From positions 1 to 64,000 of the forward strand of contig DROS01000013.1 in assembly GCA_011321815.1 (NCBI GenBank): a DNA stretch of 64,000 nucleotides. Reading direction: 5' to 3'. A model generated the notes under the pieces. The model did no database searches. It worked only from the letters and a program-made list of their open reading frames with translations, and was not told where the DNA came from. A program made the translations under genes and the position numbers. Positions 38,095-51,102 of this stretch are shown piece after piece (positions within the stretch are counted from its first letter, which is position 1; each line of letters starts with the position of its first letter). The DNA comes from Gammaproteobacteria bacterium. GTDB lineage: Bacteria > Pseudomonadota > Gammaproteobacteria > SZUA-152.

Positions 38095-38847
38095 TTATTG
38101 ATGACTTGTCGGCCGCAATTGGGAAAAATAGAATTCCGCCAGTGGCAGGTCTTCCGGGCGGGTGATTTTGATGTTGTCGCCATGCCCCTCAACCAGTATA
38201 GGCATTTGGTTGTTCCATTCCAGGGCAGAGGCCTCATCAGTTATCGTCACGCCTGCGGCCAGCGCCTGCTTCAGTGCATCACGTAACATACCCAGGCGAA
38301 ACATTTGCGGGGTTTGTGCACGCCACAACAAGGCGCGATCAATCGTCGCAGAAACGGTATTGGTTTCGCCGGAGTTTGTGGATTGTTTGATGGTATCTGT
38401 CACCGGTGTCGCGAGAATACCGCCGACAGAATGATGTTGACAACATTCAATGAGCTGACTGATGTCGCTCTGACGCAGGCAAGGCCGCGCGGCATCGTGC
38501 ACCAGCACCCAATCGGTTTCATGGGCTGTCGTTTGTAACACATCAAGTGCGTTCAGCACCGAATGGCAGCGTTCAACACCGCCCGGCGCAAGCAGTACCG
38601 GTTTTTTGTGCTGGTAGCCCAGCTCAGGCCAATATTCATCATCAGCCGCAATGGCCAGCGCCACACCCTTAATCGCCGGGTGATTCAACATGGCATTCAG
38701 GCTGTGCTCAATAACCGTTCGTCCAGCCAGTGGCAGGTATTGTTTGGGCCGGTCAGATGCCATGCGCGCACCTACACCTGCGGCGGGAATGACAGCCCAG
38801 CAGCTTGACACCGGAAAAGAATGACTATTTATAGTTGGCGGGCTCAA
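38095..38847 (-). CDS. ispD: 2-C-methyl-D-erythritol 4-phosphate cytidylyltransferase
   Basis: A 250-residue enzyme of the non-mevalonate isoprenoid pathway, joining CMP to MEP. VIPAAGVGARMASDRPKQYL at the N-terminus is the CTP-binding loop. LVHDAARPCL and TPVTDTIK are the other family motifs. It lies directly behind ftsB, as in many gammaproteobacteria, but the usual next gene ispF is missing and a TraB/GumN gene stands in its place. Confidence 0.95.
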   Translation of the reverse strand: MSPPTINSHSFPVSSCWAVIPAAGVGARMASDRPKQYLPLAGRTVIEHSLNAMLNHPAIKGVALAIAADDEYWPELGYQHKKPVLLAPGGVERCHSVLNALDVLQTTAHETDWVLVHDAARPCLRQSDISQLIECCQHHSVGGILATPVTDTIKQSTNSGETNTVSATIDRALLWRAQTPQMFRLGMLRDALKQALAAGVTITDEASALEWNNQMPILVEGHGDNIKITRPEDLPLAEFYFSQLRPTSHQ

Positions 38848-38849
38848 AC

Positions 38850-39119
38850 TCAGTCAACAACTTGAAAAAAAGTTTCGCCTTCTCTGATCATGCCCAGGTC
38901 ATAACGGGCACGTTCTTCGATGGCTTCAAGCCCTTGTTTGAGGTCATCCACTTCGGCAGAAAGTGTCTGGTTACGCTCTTTGAGTCGCGCATTTTTTTCG
39001 GCTTGTGCGGTAATGGCGGCATCCAGCGCCCACACGTCCTTCATGCCGCCCTCACCGATCCAGAGTTTGAACTGTAACAGTACAAACAGGACGATAAGGG
39101 CGGCAATGATGGTTTTCAT
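38850..39119 (-). CDS. ftsB: Cell division protein FtsB
   Basis: An 89-residue single-pass divisome protein. One transmembrane helix covers residues 3-21. It is followed by a leucine-zipper-like coiled coil (NARLKERNQTLSAEVDDLKQ) and the conserved IEERARYDLGMIREGETFFQ. FtsB joins FtsL and FtsQ in the divisome core. It is 2 nt from ispD and 18 nt after eno. Confidence 0.95.
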   Translation of the reverse strand: MKTIIAALIVLFVLLQFKLWIGEGGMKDVWALDAAITAQAEKNARLKERNQTLSAEVDDLKQGLEAIEERARYDLGMIREGETFFQVVD

Positions 39120-39137
39120 CTTTGCTTCATCTTCAGG

Positions 39138-40436
<1,299 letters not shown>

Positions 40437-40481
40437 TTATTGGTTAATTTTATGCTTCAGATGTCGCCTCTGGCGACCAAT

Positions 40482-40672
40482 TTACTCTGCGGTCCACTGC
40501 TGGAATTTCCTTTCCACTTCTTTTTGATCAAGAACACTTTCCTGTTCAGCCCTGTCTATTCCATGTTGGGTTTTTCCACAACATACAGATGATACTGGAC
40601 ATCTTCGATGGAACAGTCATCCGGAAGTTTCTCCAGAAGTGATCGGGCTTCAGTTTTTGCCGTACTCCTCAC
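40482..40672 (-). pseudogene. Antitoxin-like gene, split by a frameshift
   Basis: A short leftward gene. It begins at GTG 40672 behind gaggtgtt and reads TAKTEARSLLEKLPDDCSIE, then DVQYHLYVVEKPNM, where a stop follows at 40556. One base over, the frame continues GIDRAEQESVLDQKEVERKF and QQWTAE to TAA at 40482. Read together, this is the small helical antitoxin commonly annotated beside RelE/ParE toxins, which ends in a (H/K)EEVExxFxxW pattern. The cognate toxin gene is absent. It sits in the 296-bp space between kdsA and eno. Either the gene is dead or one base is miscalled. Confidence 0.6.
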
Positions 40673-40717
40673 AACACCTCATATTCCAACATTGGCCACT
40701 TATTAATCTGAGTATGG

Positions 40718-41557
40718 TTATCCTGGATCATACCCAAACCCCCGCACTTTCACGGCATCATCCAGCGCTTTGAGTATTTCCAGCAGCCCTTCCATTTCGC
40801 CCAGCGGCCAGGCGTTAGGGCCATCACTGAGCGCCTTATCCGGGTTCGGGTGCGTTTCCATAAACAGCCCGGAAACACCTGCCGCCACTGCCGAGCGCGC
40901 CAGCACCGGCACAAACTGGCGCTGACCACCTGACGTTGCCCCCTGTCCACCCGGTTGTTGCACGGAGTGGGTGGCGTCAAATACGACCGGGCATCCGGTG
41001 TTGCGCATTTCCACCAGACCGCGCATGTCTGAGATCAGCGTATTATAACCGAAGGAGACGCCGCGCTCACACACCATGATGTTGTCGTTACCCGCTTCAC
41101 GCGCCTTGTCCGTCACGTTTTTCATGTCCCACGGCGCAAGAAACTGGCCTTTTTTAATATTCACGGGTAGGCCGGTGCGCGCCACATTCTGGATGAAGTT
41201 GGTTTGCCGGCAGAGAAATGCGGGGGTCTGCAATACGTCCACCACGCTGGCGACTTCGTCCAAAGGGGTGTCTTCATGTACGTCTGTAAGCACCGGTACG
41301 CCGATGTCGTCTTTGACTTTTTGCAGGATGCGCAGTCCTTCTTCGATACCTGGCCCGCGATAACTGGATGTAGACGAGCGGTTCGCTTTGTCGAAAGAGG
41401 ATTTGTAGATAAACGGGATGCCCAGCTTGCCGGTCATTTCTTTCAGTGCCGCCGCCGTGTCCATGGCTAACTGCTCGGATTCGATGACACAGGGGCCAGC
41501 AATGATAAACAGCGGCTGATCCAGTCCGACGTTAAAACCACAAAGTTTCATGCTCAT
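40718..41557 (-). CDS. kdsA: 3-deoxy-8-phosphooctulonate synthase
   Basis: A 279-residue enzyme making KDO-8-phosphate for lipopolysaccharide from PEP and arabinose-5-phosphate. [54 protein letters not shown] and [12 protein letters not shown] are family motifs. It starts 4 nt after the pyrG stop, so the two genes are co-transcribed. The start could also be the second ATG, two codons on. Confidence 0.97.
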   Translation of the reverse strand: MSMKLCGFNVGLDQPLFIIAGPCVIESEQLAMDTAAALKEMTGKLGIPFIYKSSFDKANRSSTSSYRGPGIEEGLRILQKVKDDIGVPVLTDVHEDTPLDEVASVVDVLQTPAFLCRQTNFIQNVARTGLPVNIKKGQFLAPWDMKNVTDKAREAGNDNIMVCERGVSFGYNTLISDMRGLVEMRNTGCPVVFDATHSVQQPGGQGATSGGQRQFVPVLARSAVAAGVSGLFMETHPNPDKALSDGPNAWPLGEMEGLLEILKALDDAVKVRGFGYDPG

Positions 41558-41560
41558 CGT

Positions 41561-43496
<1,936 letters not shown>

Positions 43497-43997
43497 CTAT
43501 TCAATCCGCACCTGACGCAACAGCTCTTCACGATCCCGCTGCGGTTGTCGGGAGCCATCCGCTCCTTCCTCCCACACCTCGGCGCGCATGAAATACACCA
43601 CGATGGGTTTGGAGGCGATTTGTTTGCGCAGTTTTTCCAGTACCCGTACCACTTTGGCCTGCTCCTCGCTGCTGATCACCCCATAAACGCGGATCGCCAG
43701 GCGGCGTGGCTTTGCAAAGCCTTCCACTGCCGGTCGGTCCTCAAACCGGGCCTTGACGGGGAAGTCGTAACGTTGTGTGAGTTCCTGCACGATCTGTGCA
43801 ACTTCCTGCTTGTCGTCATCAGAGGTATTCCAGGTCGTGGTAAAGGCAAACAGTGCCATGAGAAACACTGCGAGCGCCACCACCACTATTTCACCGAACG
43901 TGGGTTTTACGCCATGGCGGTAGCGCTTTACTGCCCATACCAGAATAGCAATGGGGCCAACAATATAAACCAGAATGACGAGCAGTGTAGGAAGCAT
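43497..43997 (-). CDS. Small membrane protein of unknown function
   Basis: A 166-residue protein I cannot name. Two transmembrane helices lie at about 3-22 and 33-52, then a soluble domain with a mixed alpha/beta pattern (VQELTQRYDFPVKARFEDRP, LAIRVYGVISSEEQAKVVRV). The C-terminus is charged. It runs leftward and alone, divergent from the SNF2 gene by about 130 bp. Confidence 0.7.
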   Translation of the reverse strand: MLPTLLVILVYIVGPIAILVWAVKRYRHGVKPTFGEIVVVALAVFLMALFAFTTTWNTSDDDKQEVAQIVQELTQRYDFPVKARFEDRPAVEGFAKPRRLAIRVYGVISSEEQAKVVRVLEKLRKQIASKPIVVYFMRAEVWEEGADGSRQPQRDREELLRQVRIE

Positions 43998-44131
43998 TAG
44001 GTATCCTGTAATAAGTGATGAGAGGCAACAAAACCCGCTCTATTCTAGATGAGGGAGAGAGGGTGCGGCCAGAAAAATAATCCGCAGACTGTTGATAAAT
44101 TTGGCCGTTGATTTGGGGTTACAATACGCGC

Positions 44132-47100
44132 ATGCTATTTTCCCTGACGGACATAACAGCGCAGCTCTCTCCGGAGCACCTCGACAGAGGCTGGCAATTG
44201 TTCACCGACAATCGGGTAACTGCGCCCAATATCCAACGCAACGGCGAGCTGATCACGGCCGTTATCCCGCAAGCCAGCAAACGCCCGTTGCGGGTGTATA
44301 TTCGCACCAGCAGTGAAAGCAATACCATCACCATCAATGGTGAATGCAGTTGCGAGACAAAACAAAATTGTGCGCATGTGGCTGCGGTGTTGCTGCAGGC
44401 GCTGGATGACCAGCAGGCGTTGCCCGGTAATAAGAACGCGGCCATGACAAGGCCTTCCGGTAAATCTGTTGCATCCGGCAGCGCACTTAAAAAGGCAAAC
44501 GCCAAACCGGCAGACACTCGGCAGGCATTGCTCTATCTCCTGCGATTTGATGCCGCTGTATTGCAAGTGGAAACCGTTGTGGCGCGTCGGCTGAAACAGG
44601 GCGGCTATTCCAGTCCTCGCCCTTTTGATGCTGGCCGTGCGCTGAGCCGCACTCCGCCGCGATACCTGGAGCCTGTTGACCTGTCGCTGATTGATTCCCT
44701 GAATCAGCTACCGTACACGTTGGACGCAGGCACTCTCCAGCTTACCGGGCCACAATCCACGCAAATACTGGAACGCATTCTCGCCACCGGGCGCAGCTAT
44801 TTTGAGTATATCGAGTGGCACACGCCACTCAGCCTGGGGGCGGCGCGGACATTGGAATGTCAGTGGCTGATGGATGATTTTGGCTACCAGCGGGGAGCGG
44901 AGTCCATCACCCCGGCGGCCGACATCCTCTTACCCTTGTCCACTCCCTGGTATTTCGACGGTGATACAAACGAGTGTGGCCCCTTGAAGAGTGATTTGCC
45001 CATGACGCTTATCCATGAGCTGACGACAATGGCTCCGGTGCCACCGGAACAGGCTGCCGGGGTCAACGAAACATTGCGCAAAACCTGGCCGGATTCAGCG
45101 ATCCCTCCCTTGCAAGTACTGGAAGTCAAAGCCGCGCCACGGGTCAAGCCCGTGCCTTGTTTACGTTTGATCACGGTGGATGACGTCATGTTCGATGACT
45201 GGGTCGAATCCAGTGACATGGCTTGCCTCAGCTTTATTTATGACGGCATGGAAATCAGCCGTCACGATCCTCCCGGCTGTATTCGGGACGGTCAGCTTGT
45301 GCACATACCGCGCGATAAAAAAGCGGAACAGGCGGCAGTGAAACAATTGCGCAAACTGGGCTTCGAGGAAATAATGGATGTGTCGGGGTTCAACACCCGC
45401 GATGACTGCTTTTTCCTCGAATCTAAATTCAGGGATGATGATATCGAGGCATGGCTGGATTTTCAGGTGGAAGACCTCCCTGCCCTGCGTGCCAAGGGCT
45501 GGCGCATCGAATACGATAACTTCCGCTATCGGCTGGCCGAGGCCAGTTTCTGGACCTGCGACATCAAAAAACAGGCGAAAGCGGACTGGTTCGACATCGC
45601 GCTGGGGGTGGAAGTGGACGGTCAGCGCGTGAATCTGCTGCCCATCCTGCTGGATTTTCTCAGCCATTTTCCCCGTGGCCTGCCCGATGCGAAAGAGATC
45701 ACCACTCAGCATTTTATTATGCCCTTTGACCTGAAAGGCGATGGCGAAAAAGCCCATCAGGAAGGGGATGAAGAAAACCGGGAGCGTCTGCTACGCCTGC
45801 CTGCGGCGAGAATATTGCCCTTACTGGAAACGCTGCTGGAAATCTATCATGGTGTCGATCTGGATAACGACCAGAAGCTGAGCCTCAGCCGCATACAACT
45901 GGCACAACTCAGCACGCTGGACGAGGATAAAAACGGCCCCCGTCTGCAATGGCTGGGGGATGATGATGCACAGCAGCTGACCCAGCGCCTGCGCGATCTG
46001 GACAGTATTCCTGAAGTGGCCGCGCCTACAGGGCTGACCGCGACCTTGCGCCCCTATCAACAGCAGGGGTTGAATTGGTTGCAGTTCCTGCGTGAATACC
46101 GACTGGCTGGCGTTCTTGCCGATGACATGGGCCTGGGCAAGACCATACAGGCTTTGGCCCATCTGTTGCTGGAAAAAGAAGCCGGACGCGCCGACCGCCC
46201 CAGTCTGGTGATTGCCCCCACCAGTCTGATGTTCAACTGGCGTCATGAGGCTGAACGCTTTGCGCCACAACTCAAGGTGCTGGTTTTGCATGGGCCCCAA
46301 CGCAAATCCCGCTTCCCGGACATCACCGGCCACGACGTGGTCATCACCACCTATCCCCTGCTGGCACGCGATAAAAGCACGCTGTTGGCACACGATTATC
46401 ATCTGTTGATTCTGGACGAGGCGCAGGTGATCAAAAACCCCAAGGCGCAGGCCAGTCGTGTGGTGCGAGACATCAACACCCGCCACCGCCTGTGCCTCAC
46501 CGGCACCCCCATGGAAAACCATTTGGGTGAACTGTGGTCTTTGTTCGATTTTTTATTGCCCGGCCTGTTGGGAAACAACAAGCAATTTCGCCGTTTTTTC
46601 CGCTCGCCCATCGAAAAACATGACAACGAAGCCACGGCGGAACGGCTCAGCCGGCGCATTCGTCCTTTTTTGCTACGTCGCACCAAACAACAGGTGGCTA
46701 CGGAGTTGCCGCCCAAAACTGAAATTACCCAGACCGTGATGCTGGAGGGCAAGCAACGCGAACTCTACGAAACCGTGCGCCTTGCCATGCACCGCCGGGT
46801 GCGTGAGGAAATCGAGCGTCAGGGACTGGGCCGCAGTCACATCGTGGTACTCGATGCCTTGTTGAAATTAAGGCAGGTATGTTGCGACCCTCGCCTGGTA
46901 AAAATAGACAAGGCGAGAGATGTCACCCAAAGCGCCAAGCTGGAAATGCTTATGGAAATGCTGCCGGAGATGGTCGAAGAGGGTCGGCGCGTCCTGGTGT
47001 TTTCCCAATTCACCACCATGCTGGAATTGATCGAAAACGAACTCGAAAAGGCCAATATTGGTTATGTAAAGCTCACTGGCCAGACCCGCGACCGGGAAAC

Positions 47101-47449
47101 TCCGGTGAAAAATTTTCAGGATGGCAAGGTGCCGCTGTTTCTCATCAGCCTCAAAGCGGGGGGCGTCGGCCTCAACCTCACCGCTGCCGACACCGTCATC
47201 CATTTCGACCCCTGGTGGAACCCTGCGGTGGAACGTCAGGCCACTGACCGCGCCCATCGCATTGGTCAACAACAATCCGTATTCGTTTATAAACTCATTT
47301 GCGAAGGCACCCTGGAAGAAAAAATCCAGGCCATGCAGCAACGTAAACAGGCTTTGGCCGACGGGCTGTATCAAGGCGATGGCCAGAATGAACCCCAGTG
47401 GAATGAACTGGATCTGGAAGAGCTGTTTCAACCGCTGGGTGAAGACTGA
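44132..47449 (+). CDS. SWIM zinc-finger SNF2-family helicase
   Basis: A 1105-residue DNA-dependent ATPase. The N-terminus has a SWIM zinc finger with Cys72, Cys74, Cys80 and His82 (GECSCETKQNCAHVAAV). A long middle domain follows. The motor has Walker A Lys670 in DDMGLGKT, DEAQ at 762-765, LTGTPMENHLGELWSLFDF, and the C-lobe SLKAGGVGLNLTAADTVIHF ending in ERQATDRAHRIGQ. Bacterial SNF2 proteins of this kind are tied to transcription recycling (HepA-like) or DNA remodelling. The start is ATG 44132, upstream TTG being rejected. The next gene is unknown and lies 140 bp on in the same direction. Confidence 0.92.
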   Translation: MLFSLTDITAQLSPEHLDRGWQLFTDNRVTAPNIQRNGELITAVIPQASKRPLRVYIRTSSESNTITINGECSCETKQNCAHVAAVLLQALDDQQALPGNKNAAMTRPSGKSVASGSALKKANAKPADTRQALLYLLRFDAAVLQVETVVARRLKQGGYSSPRPFDAGRALSRTPPRYLEPVDLSLIDSLNQLPYTLDAGTLQLTGPQSTQILERILATGRSYFEYIEWHTPLSLGAARTLECQWLMDDFGYQRGAESITPAADILLPLSTPWYFDGDTNECGPLKSDLPMTLIHELTTMAPVPPEQAAGVNETLRKTWPDSAIPPLQVLEVKAAPRVKPVPCLRLITVDDVMFDDWVESSDMACLSFIYDGMEISRHDPPGCIRDGQLVHIPRDKKAEQAAVKQLRKLGFEEIMDVSGFNTRDDCFFLESKFRDDDIEAWLDFQVEDLPALRAKGWRIEYDNFRYRLAEASFWTCDIKKQAKADWFDIALGVEVDGQRVNLLPILLDFLSHFPRGLPDAKEITTQHFIMPFDLKGDGEKAHQEGDEENRERLLRLPAARILPLLETLLEIYHGVDLDNDQKLSLSRIQLAQLSTLDEDKNGPRLQWLGDDDAQQLTQRLRDLDSIPEVAAPTGLTATLRPYQQQGLNWLQFLREYRLAGVLADDMGLGKTIQALAHLLLEKEAGRADRPSLVIAPTSLMFNWRHEAERFAPQLKVLVLHGPQRKSRFPDITGHDVVITTYPLLARDKSTLLAHDYHLLILDEAQVIKNPKAQASRVVRDINTRHRLCLTGTPMENHLGELWSLFDFLLPGLLGNNKQFRRFFRSPIEKHDNEATAERLSRRIRPFLLRRTKQQVATELPPKTEITQTVMLEGKQRELYETVRLAMHRRVREEIERQGLGRSHIVVLDALLKLRQVCCDPRLVKIDKARDVTQSAKLEMLMEMLPEMVEEGRRVLVFSQFTTMLELIENELEKANIGYVKLTGQTRDRETPVKNFQDGKVPLFLISLKAGGVGLNLTAADTVIHFDPWWNPAVERQATDRAHRIGQQQSVFVYKLICEGTLEEKIQAMQQRKQALADGLYQGDGQNEPQWNELDLEELFQPLGED

Positions 47450-47589
47450 GCGCCGCTCCACCTGTAGAATCAGAAAGGCAGGGATTTCGGGCAAGCTGTG
47501 TTAAATACCCGGTGATTTTTCAGCCCTTAATCCTTCGGATAATTCACATTACATGCTGGAATAAAGTTAACACTTAAAAACACACCACA

Positions 47590-48795
47590 ATGACCCAAGA
47601 CATCCAACACCAGGTCGATCAACTCTTGCTGGAGCAAGGCGAGTATCTGCCGCTGGAATTTTTGTTACAGGAAGGCCGCCTGCTCTATGCGGACTACGAA
47701 GCCTGGCGCAATGGCGAATTCGACTATCTCGACAAAGCGCTGTTTGGTGACCACGAACACATCAAACAGCAGTTGACGCAGGCCGCTGACTACCTGCAAC
47801 GCCGAGGCTGGCAAGCAGAACCCATCGTTTACCATTCCTGGCTTGACGACACCACACGGCGTTTACATTTCAGCCAAAACGATGCGCTGGATCAGTGTTT
47901 CCATCAGGGTTACCACAAGCCTGAAGACCAACCACAGATGGACTTGTTCACCGATGCCCCGGCCACCACCCTGTTCAATGGTATCACCCAGGCATTGATG
48001 AATCGCAACCCGCCGGAAGCGCGGCGTCTGTTGGAACAGCTTTATGATATGGCACCCGATCATGCGCGTTTGGGGGAGCTGGAACATCTGGTGGAAGCAG
48101 CCGAAGGTCTCGGCACGCCGAGTGACAATGCCGCCGCTGACATGCAGATGCTACAACAAACATTGACTCCACTGGCTAAAAGCCTGTTGGGGAAAAACAG
48201 CCGCAATCTGCTGATTCCGCTATGGCGACGTTTATCTGCCGCCCTGCAAAACCAGCCGTATCAAAGCACAAACCCCACATTACATCCCAGCTATACCGCC
48301 AGTCAGTCAATGGATTGGGAAACGGTACATCATGCGGTGGAAAGCGAGCCTAACTGGCATACCGACGCTGTATTGTTGCTGCGTCACGCCCGGGCCTGCG
48401 AATACCTGCACCAAAAACCTGAAGCCTTGCTGAGCTGGTTTAAGCTGTGCTGGCAGTTCCCGGCACAATGCGACATCTTCGAATCCAGCAATGACCACGA
48501 ACTGCGTCAACAATGGATACACTTTCTGGAGCTGGAACCGGAAATGCCCGTGCAGTCTTTTCCCGCATGGCTGCTGTTAACAAAACCGGGACTGGTCAGG
48601 CAACTGCCGGAACCTGATTCCATACCTGAAATAAACGACATAGCGTGCCCTGCCAGCTATGTCGCCTTGTACCAACTACAATATGAGCGCATGCAGCCTC
48701 ATGCAAAAAACGAGAGCGATAATGCCATGGCCTTACGTGCCCAACTCAAACAACAGGACCCTGAGCTGTTTCAACATTTCCTGAATAACATTTAA
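47590..48795 (+). CDS. Unknown helical-repeat protein downstream of the SNF2 gene
   Basis: A 401-residue soluble protein that I do not recognise. Its first 60 residues (LLLEQGEYLPLEFLLQEGRL, YADYEAWRNGEFDYLDKALF) and later stretches (PEARRLLEQLYDMAPDHARL, EYLHQKPEALLSWFKLCWQF) have the helix-turn-helix periodicity of TPR-like repeats. There is no signal peptide, transmembrane segment or catalytic motif. It probably scaffolds a protein complex. It follows the SNF2 helicase gene in the same direction. Confidence 0.65.
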   Translation: MTQDIQHQVDQLLLEQGEYLPLEFLLQEGRLLYADYEAWRNGEFDYLDKALFGDHEHIKQQLTQAADYLQRRGWQAEPIVYHSWLDDTTRRLHFSQNDALDQCFHQGYHKPEDQPQMDLFTDAPATTLFNGITQALMNRNPPEARRLLEQLYDMAPDHARLGELEHLVEAAEGLGTPSDNAAADMQMLQQTLTPLAKSLLGKNSRNLLIPLWRRLSAALQNQPYQSTNPTLHPSYTASQSMDWETVHHAVESEPNWHTDAVLLLRHARACEYLHQKPEALLSWFKLCWQFPAQCDIFESSNDHELRQQWIHFLELEPEMPVQSFPAWLLLTKPGLVRQLPEPDSIPEINDIACPASYVALYQLQYERMQPHAKNESDNAMALRAQLKQQDPELFQHFLNNI

Positions 48796-48834
48796 TCTCT
48801 CCGGGCTTACTTCCTTGCAGCTCGCTACGAATAC

Positions 48835-48902
48835 CGTCATTCTGGCGCAGGGCAGAATCCAGAGGTTGAACGCCTGGACACCGACCTTTCGCCGGTGTGA
48901 CG
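48835..48902. repeat. REP-like hairpin repeat, complete copy
   Basis: cgtcattctggcgcagggca, 68 bp long in all, ends ctttcgccggtgtgacg. Its two ends are approximate inverted repeats. It is a short relative of the units at 10638-10740 and 18704-18806. Confidence 0.7.
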
Positions 48903-48949
48903 TTAATACCCCGTCAGCTTGCTGCAGGATCGTTTATTTGGGCAACTTT

Positions 48950-50122
48950 TCAGGCCTGCCCTTCACGCATCATCTCTGCCACATCCGTCACCCGCCAGAT
49001 GCTTACATCACTGCGTTTTTGGCGTTCTGTACCACCATAAACCAGAGCGCCTGCTTTTGCAGGCACTGACAACCTGCTTGAAAATGTGCGCAACCCCTTG
49101 AAAAAATCTCCGCTGATCGTGGCGCCTGCCTTGATTTCCACCGGCATGACATCCGGTCCGTTTTCTATTAGCAGATCAACCTCATTTCCCTTTGCGTCAC
49201 GCCAGAAAAAGAGATTGTTCCTTTTGCCTCGATTATAGCGGTATTTCAAAGCCTCGATGACCACCAGGTTTTCGAACAAATTGCCTTTAAGAGGGTGTCG
49301 ATTAATGTGAAGCTCGTTCTCGACACCCAACAAATAAGAAGCAAGCCCCACATCATAAAAATAGAGTTTCGGCGACTTTATCTGCCGTTTTGAAAGATTG
49401 GTGTGCCAGGGCCGGAGCAGAAAAATCACATAGCTTGCTTCAAGCAAGGTGAGCCAGCTTCGGGCAGTGGTATGAGAAACTCCCACATCGTTACCCAGGC
49501 TCTGTAAATTAAGTAATTGTCCAACCCGGCCAGCACAGAGACGCACGAATTTTTCAAACAAAGCCAGATCCTTGATGACGGTCATCTGACGAATATCCCG
49601 TTCTATATAAGTCTCGACGTAATCACCAAGCGCTTGCGTGGGATTGATGCCGGCATCGTAGATGCGCGGATAAAAACCGGTAAGTAGCAGCTGATCTATT
49701 GAAAGCGTGGTTTCAGTATTGGCCAATTCCTCAATACTCAAAGGAAGAAGCTTTAACAACGCCGTACGACCAGCAAGCGACTGGGTAATGCTGGTCATCA
49801 CCTCAAATTGTTGACTGCCTGTCAAAATAAACAGCCCCGTTTCATTACGATCATCAACAACAGGCTGGAGATAAGAGAGTAACTGCGGAACCCGCTGAAT
49901 CTCATCCAGGATCGCGCCATCGGCATACGACGCCAAAAAGCCACGTGGGTCACTGCGCGCAAACTCGCGAATATCAGGACTTTCCAGATTTACATAAGGT
50001 TTATCAGCAAAGGCACTACGACAAAGTGTCGTTTTCCCGCTCTGGCGTGGGCCAGTGACAGTAAGTACCGGATATTGGCCAGCCAACTGATGCAAAACGG
50101 GTTCAAGCGTGCGAGGGATCAT
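48950..50122 (-). CDS. AAA ATPase with DUF4143
   Basis: A 390-residue ATPase of the group often called AAA_14/DUF4143. Walker A is GPRQSGKTT near residue 24 and Walker B GAILDEIQRVP near 70. An HTH-like middle (SLGNDVGVSHTTARSWLTLL) precedes the C-terminal DUF4143 domain, where GNEVDLLIENGPDVMPVEIK looks like a PD-(D/E)xK nuclease-like active site. Members are widespread, mobile and of unknown role. It runs alone. Confidence 0.88.
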   Translation of the reverse strand: MIPRTLEPVLHQLAGQYPVLTVTGPRQSGKTTLCRSAFADKPYVNLESPDIREFARSDPRGFLASYADGAILDEIQRVPQLLSYLQPVVDDRNETGLFILTGSQQFEVMTSITQSLAGRTALLKLLPLSIEELANTETTLSIDQLLLTGFYPRIYDAGINPTQALGDYVETYIERDIRQMTVIKDLALFEKFVRLCAGRVGQLLNLQSLGNDVGVSHTTARSWLTLLEASYVIFLLRPWHTNLSKRQIKSPKLYFYDVGLASYLLGVENELHINRHPLKGNLFENLVVIEALKYRYNRGKRNNLFFWRDAKGNEVDLLIENGPDVMPVEIKAGATISGDFFKGLRTFSSRLSVPAKAGALVYGGTERQKRSDVSIWRVTDVAEMMREGQA

Positions 50123-50374
50123 TAATGGATGGTAGCACGGTAAGGGTAACTTGCAACCTTGACTTTCAAATTACCCCTCCCTCCAGGAAGAATGTATTTG
50201 CTGTTAATCTTTCTACCCGATCCCTGGCGTTCAGCAGTATCCTTTTCTCTCTCAGGCCCTGCCCCCCCAAACACCTTGCATTTTCCTCTGTGTTGCCCCC
50301 CGCAGGTGTTCGCCATGATGAGAAGCTCATTGGCATTCCTTTTGCCTGCCTTCAAAACATCGAATGAAAGTCGT

Positions 50375-50788
50375 TTATCTCAACCGTAGTGACAATGCAT
50401 GATCGACACGTAACAAACTGCCAGCCAGCCACTTGTTACTTAACCACCACCCTAGCAACACCCCAATTGAGTTCGCCACCATATCAACCACATCAAAAAA
50501 CCGGTGGCCGCCCCAGCCCTGTGCAAACTCCATCGTTACGCCCAACAGGCAAAATGCCAACGCCCAAATCAGCTGTGATTTTCTCGCAGAATAGAGCTGG
50601 CCAAACCAGCCCATCAACACACCGTAAGCAAACATGTGTTTCAGTTTGTCTGCAAAGGTAAATTCAAGAATACTCGGGGGATTGAAGGACAGGGAAAGAT
50701 AGATGACCAGAGCGACCAAGGCCCAGCCAACCGAAACCCATAGCCCATACCATTGAAATTCAGAATCACTCGCAACCCGCCTAAACAC
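50375..50788 (-). CDS. VanZ-like membrane protein
   Basis: A 137-residue protein with four transmembrane helices. DKLKHMFAYGVLMGWFG, GVTMEFAQGW and DVVDMVANSIGVLLGWWLSN match the VanZ family, whose members occur near exopolysaccharide and cell-wall genes. The GTG start at 50788 has no clear ribosome site, so its exact start is unsure. It lies downstream of the wbpM-like gene in the same direction and may belong to that cluster. Confidence 0.8.
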   Translation of the reverse strand: MFRRVASDSEFQWYGLWVSVGWALVALVIYLSLSFNPPSILEFTFADKLKHMFAYGVLMGWFGQLYSARKSQLIWALAFCLLGVTMEFAQGWGGHRFFDVVDMVANSIGVLLGWWLSNKWLAGSLLRVDHALSLRLR

Positions 50789-51102
50789 AAATCTAAACCA
50801 AACGTATCAGGTAAAAATAAATCTGAAAAAACACATTACACGTATCCAATAACCCGGCAACTCCATCAAAATTTCTTTCAACCAAAAGTTTGTTTAAATA
50901 GCCAACACCGGGTTAGCTGTCTCACCTCAACAACTGCAACTGCATCACTATAGTAAACAGGTTAAAATGAATGCGATGCACATGTCCAGGCTGCGTGCCT
51001 ATGCGGAAATATCATCTTTAACGATTTAAAAGTTGCAACCTGCTACTTTAAAAGCCCTCACCTCCAGACTCTCGCGCCACCTGGAATAATACTGTTTTTT
51101 TC
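50789..51102. other. Intergenic region at the end of the polysaccharide cluster
   Basis: 314 bp with no gene. An 8-bp inverted repeat (taacccgg / ccgggtta, about 50851-50917) encloses 50 bp. A block of T-poor sequence follows. No clear terminator for the wbpM-like gene is visible. Confidence 0.4.

Noticed and set aside
45161-47494. Several open frames of 110-230 codons opposite the SNF2 gene
   Set aside because: The SNF2 frame has all helicase motifs. The opposite frames have none and no ribosome sites.
50122-50355. A 77-codon frame upstream of the AAA ATPase gene
   Set aside because: No conserved features, and a frame of equal length on the other strand.
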